Part shown: positions 1-4,848 of the stretch, piece after piece
Position numbering within the stretch: the stretch's first letter is position 1
Layout of the letters: each line of letters begins with the position of its first letter
Source: an uncultured Collinsella sp.
Lineage (GTDB): Bacteria; Actinomycetota; Coriobacteriia; Coriobacteriales; Coriobacteriaceae
Reading direction: 5' to 3'
Assembly: GCA_902470265.1 (NCBI GenBank)
Contig: CABRFW010000049.1
Coordinates: 1-9,651, forward strand
Length of the DNA stretch: 9,651 nt
Program-made: the position numbers and the translations under genes
The notes under the pieces: model-generated
The model's input: the letters and a program-made list of their open reading frames with translations, nothing else
Databases searched by the model: none
Told to the model about the DNA's origin: nothing

Positions 1-17
1 CTTAACAACCTGCATCG

Positions 18-46
18 ATAATAAACGAACGGCTGTTCGTGGTCAA
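18..46 (-). promoter_or_regulatory. Sigma-A-type promoter of the gene beyond the left edge (predicted recA)
   Basis: Read on the minus strand, a -35 box TTGACC (41-46, 5 of 6 consensus bases) and a -10 box TATTAT (18-23, 5 of 6) are separated by exactly 17 bp. Transcription would start near position 11 and run leftward out of the window. The promoter lies after the cinA terminator, so it serves a separate unit. That the gene is recA is inferred from the conserved cinA-recA order and from the LexA operator in the spacer; no part of the coding region is visible. Confidence 0.85.
25..40. promoter_or_regulatory. LexA (SOS) operator inside the promoter spacer
   Basis: The 14-mer CGAACGGCTGTTCG (26-39) is a perfect inverted repeat of CGAAC with a 4-bp centre. 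One further A/T pair extends it to 25-40. It matches the Gram-positive/actinobacterial LexA (DinR) box CGAAC-N4-GTTCG. It fills the 17-bp spacer between the -35 and -10 boxes, so bound LexA would block RNA polymerase. I found no other such box in the window, so the seven-gene operon itself does not look SOS-controlled. Confidence 0.88.
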
Positions 47-78
47 CCGTTCAGATAAATCATATGCAGCCGACCTTT

Positions 79-138
79 CCAAAACCCAACCAAAAGCCGA
101 CCAAACACTGACCAAATGCTTGACCATAAAGGGCCAAA
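79..138. repeat. Helically phased CCAAA/TTTGG array
   Basis: CCAAA occurs at 79-83, 90-94, 101-105 and 112-116, exactly 11 bp apart. It continues more loosely with CCATA at 124-128 and CCAAA at 134-138. Two units share the longer form GACCAAA (99-105 and 110-116). The array lies 32-92 bp upstream of the -35 box of the leftward SOS promoter, with all units on roughly the same face of the helix. It could bind a regulator cooperatively or bend the DNA, or it could be a decayed tandem repeat. The function is unknown. Confidence 0.6.
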
Positions 139-213
139 TAAGAACAAGGCAGGCAAAAATACACCTATGAACAGCACAAACGCTAAATTCTTCTGAGGTC
201 CCCATCTCCACAA

Positions 214-237
214 TTAAGGGGCCCGGAGGCCCCTTAA
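214..237 (-). terminator. Hairpin terminator after cinA
   Basis: A perfect 10-bp inverted repeat (214-223 with 228-237, TTAAGGGGCC/GGCCCCTTAA) begins 8 bp beyond the cinA stop codon. On the minus-strand transcript the loop is UCCG closed by C-G, which belongs to the very stable UNCG tetraloop family. The tail (TTGTGG after the stem) is poor in U, so this is not a textbook intrinsic terminator. Its position between cinA and a fresh promoter still makes termination the likeliest role. Confidence 0.65.
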
Positions 238-244
238 AACACGT

Positions 245-781
245 CTATTCCATAGAATCGAGCACGCAGACAATGCGACCCAATGCCTCCGTGACCGCAT
301 GGGCACGAACACACGAACGGTCGCCCTCATAGTGGCAGCGCACAGAGTCCACGACCGGCACGCCCCCATCGGCGGAACGATGCGCCCAGCCAATATAGAA
401 AGTGCCCGCCGGATCGTCCTCAGTGCCACCGCCGGGGCCGGCATAACCCGTTGCGCTCACTGCAATATCGCTCTGGTACAGCTCCAGCGAACCCGACGCC
501 ATCTCGCGCGCAGTTTGATGCGACACCGCGGTGTAGCGGTCGAGCGTCTCCTGCTCAACACCCAGCACGCGATGCTTAATCTCATCGCAGTAGGTCACCG
601 CACCGCCATGCAGCACCGCCGAGGCGCCCGGGATATCCGCAATCGTCGAGGCGATCATACCCGCCGTCAGCGACTCAGCCGTCGAAACCGTCACACCCCG
701 AGCGCTCGCGCGCTCGACGATATCGCGCGCCAGTTCCTCGTTATGTGCGGAAATCTGCTCAAAAGAGTCCGTCATACCCAC
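245..781 (-). CDS. cinA: CinA C-terminal-type nicotinamide-nucleotide amidohydrolase (PncC)
   Basis: This 178-residue protein corresponds to the stand-alone C-terminal CinA domain. The family deamidates nicotinamide mononucleotide to nicotinic acid mononucleotide in the cytoplasm, as part of pyridine nucleotide salvage. Family blocks are visible: TAESLTAGMIA (34-44), which holds the serine and neighbours of the active site, GGAVTYCDEIKHRVLGV (59-75), ATGYAGPGGGTEDDPAGT (110-127) and GDRSCVRAHAVTEAL (153-167). The N-terminal molybdopterin-binding-like domain of full-length CinA is absent. The chosen start is GTG at 781, with AGG five bases upstream inside the pgsA stop region; ATG at 775 (residue 3) is an equally possible start. 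It begins 6 bp after pgsA and is the last gene of the operon. In many Gram-positive bacteria cinA directly precedes recA, which fits the SOS promoter found downstream. Confidence 0.92.
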   Translation of the reverse strand: MGMTDSFEQISAHNEELARDIVERASARGVTVSTAESLTAGMIASTIADIPGASAVLHGGAVTYCDEIKHRVLGVEQETLDRYTAVSHQTAREMASGSLELYQSDIAVSATGYAGPGGGTEDDPAGTFYIGWAHRSADGGVPVVDSVRCHYEGDRSCVRAHAVTEALGRIVCVLDSME

Positions 782-787
782 CAGGAC

Positions 788-1426
788 CTAGACCGAAAAG
801 ACGATCTTGCGGCAGTTCCAGAAGTACTGGGCGCCCGAGATAACGGTCAAGACAACGGCAACGGCATACAGGAAGCGCGACACCGAGTAGATGCCGAGCG
901 TCAGCGCCACCGGGCCAAGGTGCAAGCCGGCCATAGCAAAAACGCACAGGTAACCGCAAATGGAGACCATCGTGGTTGCCGTCTTGTACTTGCCGAGCTT
1001 ATCGGCCGCAACGACCACACCGGCCGCACTCGCGACCATGCGAAGGGCGCTCACCAGAAGCTCGCGGAACAGGATAATGAACACCGACCACACGGTCACC
1101 GCGCCAAAATCCAAGAACAGCAGCAGGGCCGAGAACACGAGCAGCTTATCGGCGATGGGGTCCAAGAATTTACCGAAGTCGGTGATCTCGTTGCGCGAAC
1201 GCGCCAGATAACCGTCGACCTTATCGGTACACGACAGGATCACATACAGAATGAAGGCAGCGGCGGCGAGCGGGCCGTCGAAGGTGCTCCAATCCGTACC
1301 GGCAACACTCGTGTGAGAAAGCGCCGACACGATCATGAACACCGGGATAAAGACGATGCGAACGCACGTCACGATGTTGGCGGGCGTCCAAACACTCGTC
1401 AGTTCCTTATTGCTCTCGTTTGCCAC
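788..1426 (-). CDS. pgsA: CDP-diacylglycerol-glycerol-3-phosphate 3-phosphatidyltransferase
   Basis: This 212-residue membrane enzyme joins CDP-diacylglycerol and glycerol-3-phosphate to make phosphatidylglycerophosphate, the committed step to phosphatidylglycerol and cardiolipin. The CDP-alcohol phosphatidyltransferase signature is complete: D68-x2-D71-G72-x2-A75-R76 followed by G85-x3-D89-x3-D93, the four aspartates that bind metal and substrate. Hydrophobic stretches around 20-36, 52-66, 95-119, 122-140, 152-169 and 173-198 suggest about six membrane helices. The start is GTG at 1426, supported by AGGAG six bases upstream, which overlaps the rimO stop codon. PgsA homologues vary in which alcohol they accept, but the pgsA-cinA pairing, as in Bacillus, supports phosphatidylglycerophosphate synthase over other members of the superfamily. 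Confidence 0.92.
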   Translation of the reverse strand: MANESNKELTSVWTPANIVTCVRIVFIPVFMIVSALSHTSVAGTDWSTFDGPLAAAAFILYVILSCTDKVDGYLARSRNEITDFGKFLDPIADKLLVFSALLLFLDFGAVTVWSVFIILFRELLVSALRMVASAAGVVVAADKLGKYKTATTMVSICGYLCVFAMAGLHLGPVALTLGIYSVSRFLYAVAVVLTVISGAQYFWNCRKIVFSV

Positions 1427-1432
1427 GACGCT

Positions 1433-1437
1433 CTCCT
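1433..1437 (-). promoter_or_regulatory. Ribosome binding site that fixes the GTG start of pgsA
   Basis: AGGAG on the minus strand lies six bases before the GTG at 1426. It overlaps the TAG stop of rimO (1436-1438), so ribosomes ending rimO are already on the pgsA start region. This supports GTG as the true start and suggests translational coupling. Confidence 0.8.
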
Positions 1438-2785
1438 ACTCCACAACATGACCGATAAGCTCATAGCAGAAGCTATCGGTAAACTCGACGGTCAGAATAT
1501 CACCCACGGACGCCTCGCCGGCGTCCAGATGCACCGCGCCATCGGAATCGGGCGCCTGGAACCAGGCATGGCCGATCAGCTCGGCGCCGTCCTCGGTTTC
1601 TTCGATACCGTCGACGATCACCTGGGCGCGCTCGCCCACATGCGCGGCAGTCGCAGCAAAACCGAGCGATTCGGCCAGGTCCATGGCCTCCTGGGCGCGC
1701 TCGAGCTTGACCTCCTCATCGACCTGACCCTCCATCTTGGCGGCCAGGCTGCCCTCCTCACGCGAGTAGGCAAAGACACTCGTGTAGTCGAAGCCGACGG
1801 TGTCCATAAAGTCGATGAGGTCGCGGAACTCGTCGTCGGTCTCGGTCGGGAAGCCGACCATGGCCGTGGAACGGATCACGATGCCGGGGATACGCTCACG
1901 CAGATCGCGGAACAGGTCCTCGAGCTCCTGGCGCGAACCAGAACGGCGCATAGCCTTGAGGATGCGCGCGTCGCAGTGCTGCACGGGGATATCGATATAG
2001 GGCAGCACCTCGGGCGTATCGCGAATCGTCTCGATGAGTTCGTCAGTCATGCCCTCGGGCTGCAGATAGAGCACGCGGACCCAGACGTTGTGCGGGCGCA
2101 CGGCCTCGGCGACGGCACGCAGCAGCTGCGCCAGATTGCTCGGCGAGCCATCGGCGACGTCCTCGTCGGCAAAGTCGGTACCCCAGATGCCCGTGTCCTG
2201 GCCGATCAGCACGATCTCGCGCACACCGCCGGCAACCAGGTCGCGCACCTCGGAGATAATGCTCTCGGCATTACGCGAATGATAGCGACCGCGAATGTAA
2301 GGGATCATGCAGAAGCTGCAGAAGCGGTTGCAGCCATCAGAAATCTTGACGTAGGCAACCGCACCCTCGACGGTACGCTTGACCTGAGGAATATAGGCGG
2401 CAATCTCGCGCTCGACACCCAGCACGCCATCGATGACCGCCACGATGCCGTCTTCCTCGTCGGCCTTCACAAAGGCAGCGACCTCGGGCAACTCGTCAGG
2501 CAGGTCGTCGCCATAGCGCGACGGCACGCAGCCGCACATGACGATGGGGCAAGAACGAACGCCGTCCTGAACCTCGTTGGCGAGCTCGAGCGTGGTCTCG
2601 ATGCTCTCGGACGTTGCGGAGGCGAGGAACGAACATGTATTGACGATGGCGATATCGGCATCCTGCGGGTCGAATGCTTCCTCGTAGCCTGCGGCGGTCA
2701 AAAGAGAACGCATGCGGTCGGTGTCAACCTCGTTCTTAGCGCACCCGAGGGTGATGTAGAGCACGGAGCCCAACGGTGTATCCAT
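1436..2785 (-). CDS. rimO: Ribosomal protein S12 methylthiotransferase RimO
   Basis: This 449-residue radical-SAM enzyme adds a methylthio group to a conserved aspartate of ribosomal protein S12. The N-terminal methylthiotransferase domain carries the three cysteines for one iron-sulfur cluster (C15 in LGCAKNEVDTD, C51 in NTCSF, C86 in MCGCVPSRYG). The radical-SAM domain has the CxxxCxxC triad C152-C156-C159 for the SAM-binding cluster, then IDIPVQH (265-270 region) and RSTAMVGFPTET (305-316). A TRAM domain occupies about 380-449. HAWFQAPDSDG (406-416) resembles the RimO-type TRAM sequence and favours RimO over the tRNA-modifying paralogue MiaB. Length is normal for the family. ATG at 2785 is preceded by AAAGGA about 12 bases upstream, and yajQ ends 27 bp before it. 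Confidence 0.93.
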   Translation of the reverse strand: MDTPLGSVLYITLGCAKNEVDTDRMRSLLTAAGYEEAFDPQDADIAIVNTCSFLASATSESIETTLELANEVQDGVRSCPIVMCGCVPSRYGDDLPDELPEVAAFVKADEEDGIVAVIDGVLGVEREIAAYIPQVKRTVEGAVAYVKISDGCNRFCSFCMIPYIRGRYHSRNAESIISEVRDLVAGGVREIVLIGQDTGIWGTDFADEDVADGSPSNLAQLLRAVAEAVRPHNVWVRVLYLQPEGMTDELIETIRDTPEVLPYIDIPVQHCDARILKAMRRSGSRQELEDLFRDLRERIPGIVIRSTAMVGFPTETDDEFRDLIDFMDTVGFDYTSVFAYSREEGSLAAKMEGQVDEEVKLERAQEAMDLAESLGFAATAAHVGERAQVIVDGIEETEDGAELIGHAWFQAPDSDGAVHLDAGEASVGDILTVEFTDSFCYELIGHVVE

Positions 2786-2812
2786 GTTGGAGAGCGGTCC
2801 TTTCGAATGATA

Positions 2813-3310
2813 TTAGCGGTAGTTGGTGAACTGTAGCGGCTGGCCGTAATCCTGGTCGCGCAGGAACTGAATCACGGTCTGCAACGCGTCCTTCGAAGCA
2901 GAGGAAACACGCAGCTTGTCGGCCTCGATGGTCACCTTGACCTTGAGTTTTTGGTCCTTGATGTCCTTGTTGATCTTCTTGGCGGTCGCCTGGTCGATGC
3001 CCTCGACGATATGGCCGAGCACGCGCACGGTGCCGCCCGACGCCGCCTGCGGAGCATCCCACGAGACAGCCTTGAGGTCGATGCCGCGCTTGATGAGCTT
3101 GGAGCTCAGCACGTCGATAATCTGCTTAGAGACAAAGTCAGCCGGGGCGCTGATCGTAAAGAGCTTGTCGCCCTTCGAAAGCTCGATCGTGGCGCCGGAA
3201 TCCTTAAGGTCATAGCGCTGGGAAATCTCGCGCGTGGTCTGCTGGAAGGCGTTGTCGACCTCTTGCATGTTGACCTCGGACACGACGTCGAAGCTGGAAT
3301 CTTTAGCCAT
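2813..3310 (-). CDS. yajQ: YajQ family nucleotide-binding protein (UPF0234)
   Basis: This 165-residue cytoplasmic protein matches the YajQ/DUF520 family over its full length: SSFDVVSEVNMQEVDNAFQQ at 5-24, RYDLKDSGATIEL at 32-44, KKINKDIKDQKLKVKVTIE at 115-133 and the typical end LQFTNYR. Family members fold into two RNP-like domains and bind nucleotides. In Xanthomonas a member binds cyclic di-GMP and modulates a transcription regulator, but whether that applies here is unknown. ATG at 3310 has AAAGGAAA just upstream (3315-3322). It sits 26 bp after rodZ and 27 bp before rimO, so co-transcription is expected. Family assignment is secure; cellular role is not. Confidence 0.93.
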   Translation of the reverse strand: MAKDSSFDVVSEVNMQEVDNAFQQTTREISQRYDLKDSGATIELSKGDKLFTISAPADFVSKQIIDVLSSKLIKRGIDLKAVSWDAPQAASGGTVRVLGHIVEGIDQATAKKINKDIKDQKLKVKVTIEADKLRVSSASKDALQTVIQFLRDQDYGQPLQFTNYR

Positions 3311-3336
3311 GATGTTTCCTTTCGCGTACGAGCGGC

Positions 3337-4848
3337 TTAGTAGCTATCGTACGAATAGTCGGTAGAATCGGTGGGTGTCTGACCGTCAGTTGCGGTATCG
3401 GCGCCATCCGTGGACTGGGCATCGGTAACGTCGGTGGTATCGGCACCATCGGTGGTGTCGGTACCATCAGAACTTTCACCATTCTCGGAATCAGTCGTCT
3501 CCTTCTTGGGAACGGTGATCGTCACACGCGCCACGCCCGAGGTCTTGGTATCGTAACGGACCTTTTCACCGTTCTTGGTAACGGTGACATCGGAAGGCTT
3601 GGACGTGGTGATCTCGATCGAGGACTCGGGCGTGTACTCCTGCTCAAAGGGGCCAGTCGCTTGGGCGCCATAGACCGACTTGCCGTCGACCTTGACCTCA
3701 ATCCACGCGGTCTTTCCCTTGGCAACGGAGACTTTGACCTTCGTGACCTCGTTCTCTTCCTTCTTGGCCGTCGTCTTGGTAGCGTCCGAGTCAGTCGACT
3801 CATTCGTCGCCTCATCGGTATCTTCGTCCTCGTCGACCGTTTCGGTCTTCTTAGAAGACTTCTTGGTCGTCGTCTTGGTGGCAACGGGCGTCTCGGGCGT
3901 CGACTCGGGCGCCGAGGAGCCGCAGCCACGCAGGAGCACCACGATGAGCACGATCAGCAGCAGCGCCACGGCGCCGATGCCGGCGTAGACGATACGCGGA
4001 TCGAGCCCGTTGTTTTGAGGAGTACGTGATCCGCCGCGTCCACGACTGGAACTGCTGCGGCCGCCTCCCTGAGGCATACGACCACGATTGCTATCGGAAC
4101 GGCCGCGATAGCCACCCTGGCCCTGAAGGCTGCGCTGACCCGAGCGGGGCGCAAGTTCACCGCGGCCTTGATAGCCACGCTGGCCCGAACGCGGAGCCGA
4201 AGAGCGCTGGCCATACGGCTGTGATTGAGAGCGAAGACGCGGCGTCACCTGCGTGGTATCGGCATCCGCATAGCCACCGCGAGAGCGTCCCGTAGAGGCA
4301 CCACGGTAACCGCGATCGGAATAGCCGCCGTCGCCGTAGCCGGCACGAGGGTCACGCGCCACGCCGCGAGCAGCGGGAAGTGCACGGTCCTCGGGCATCG
4401 GCGTACTGCGGAACCGGTCACGCTGTGAGCGAATCTCCTCGCCCGAACCCGTCTCAGTAATATAACCGGCCTGCTGAGGACGCTGTCCATAGCGAGTCGA
4501 ACGACCGCCCTGAACCATCAGGAAGCGCCCGTTATCGACCGAAGAACGCGAATTGACGTAGCCGGCGGCGTCCTGAAAACGACCGCCCTGCTGCGATGTC
4601 TCGCGTTCGTATGCCATCAGGTCGTCAAAGTAGGCATTGACGACCTCGCGCGGATTGAGGCCCAAAAAGCGAGCATAGCTCGAAATCATGCCCTGCGCAT
4701 AGCCGCGCGGCGGCATCGAAGCAAAGTTACCGGTCTCGAAAAACTCGATGATCTGCGGCCTGATTTTGATGGTGTTGGCGACCTGCTGAATGGAAAGGCC
4801 CATTCGGCGACGCTGCTCGAGCAGCATGTCACCAAAGCGTGCAGCCAT
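3337..4848 (-). CDS. rodZ: RodZ-like helix-turn-helix membrane protein with RG-rich linker
   Basis: This 503-residue protein has the RodZ layout. RodZ links the MreB cytoskeleton to the peptidoglycan-elongation machinery. An N-terminal Xre-type HTH_25 domain (about 1-80) includes LSIQQVANTIKIRPQIIEFF (18-37) and SYARFLGLNP (57-66). A long disordered cytoplasmic linker (about 85-283), rich in Arg, Gly, Gln, Ser and Tyr, follows. One membrane helix is at about 287-307, with a lone cysteine after it (C309). An acidic/Lys/Thr-rich outer stretch (311-368) leads into a RodZ C-terminal (DUF4115-like) beta domain (about 369-447), then a Thr/Asp/Gly tail ending in DSTDYSYDSY. ATG at 4848 shares its A with the ftsK TGA stop (TGATG). 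The linker and tail are unusual for RodZ. B. subtilis also has a rodZ-like gene (ymfM) before pgsA-cinA-recA, which supports the call. Confidence 0.82.
   Translation of the reverse strand: MAARFGDMLLEQRRRMGLSIQQVANTIKIRPQIIEFFETGNFASMPPRGYAQGMISSYARFLGLNPREVVNAYFDDLMAYERETSQQGGRFQDAAGYVNSRSSVDNGRFLMVQGGRSTRYGQRPQQAGYITETGSGEEIRSQRDRFRSTPMPEDRALPAARGVARDPRAGYGDGGYSDRGYRGASTGRSRGGYADADTTQVTPRLRSQSQPYGQRSSAPRSGQRGYQGRGELAPRSGQRSLQGQGGYRGRSDSNRGRMPQGGGRSSSSRGRGGSRTPQNNGLDPRIVYAGIGAVALLLIVLIVVLLRGCGSSAPESTPETPVATKTTTKKSSKKTETVDEDEDTDEATNESTDSDATKTTAKKEENEVTKVKVSVAKGKTAWIEVKVDGKSVYGAQATGPFEQEYTPESSIEITTSKPSDVTVTKNGEKVRYDTKTSGVARVTITVPKKETTDSENGESSDGTDTTDGADTTDVTDAQSTDGADTATDGQTPTDSTDYSYDSY
3382..3468 (-). 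repeat. Thr/Asp/Gly repeat tail in the RodZ-like protein
   Basis: Residues 461-489 consist of degenerate units of the type DGxDTTD and TDGADT. At the DNA level near-copies of GGTATCGGCACCATC recur on the plus strand. The segment lies outside the membrane, C-terminal to the predicted beta domain. It is low-complexity, acidic and likely flexible. Slippage between units could change its length among strains. Confidence 0.6.
4108..4197 (-). repeat. Tandem 15-residue repeat in the RodZ-like linker
   Basis: Residues 218-232 (APRSGQRGYQGRGEL) are followed directly by 233-247 (APRSGQRSLQGQGGY). This is a tandem duplication of 45 bp with ten of fifteen residues identical, starting with an exact seven-residue match. 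It sits in the RG-rich cytoplasmic linker and suggests that this linker grows and shrinks by unit duplication. Confidence 0.75.

Noticed and set aside
2..211. A minus-strand open frame of 69 codons in the cinA-downstream region
   Set aside because: It runs through the phased repeats, the SOS promoter and the LexA operator, has no convincing ribosome binding site, and its product is not recognised.
1436..2785. MiaB instead of RimO
   Set aside because: The two families share domains, but the TRAM-region APDSDG and the overall wording fit RimO better. Some doubt remains without an alignment.
299..2836. A plus-strand open frame of 845 codons opposite cinA, pgsA and rimO
   Set aside because: Its codons are the exact reverse complements of the sense codons, and all three genes lie in the same frame. 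It stays open because these genes avoid TTA, CTA and TCA. The product is His/Arg/Asp-rich with no recognisable domain, and it crosses gene boundaries.
4108..4197. A CRISPR-like repeat
   Set aside because: There are only two adjacent degenerate units, in frame within the RodZ-like gene, with no spacers; it is a protein repeat.
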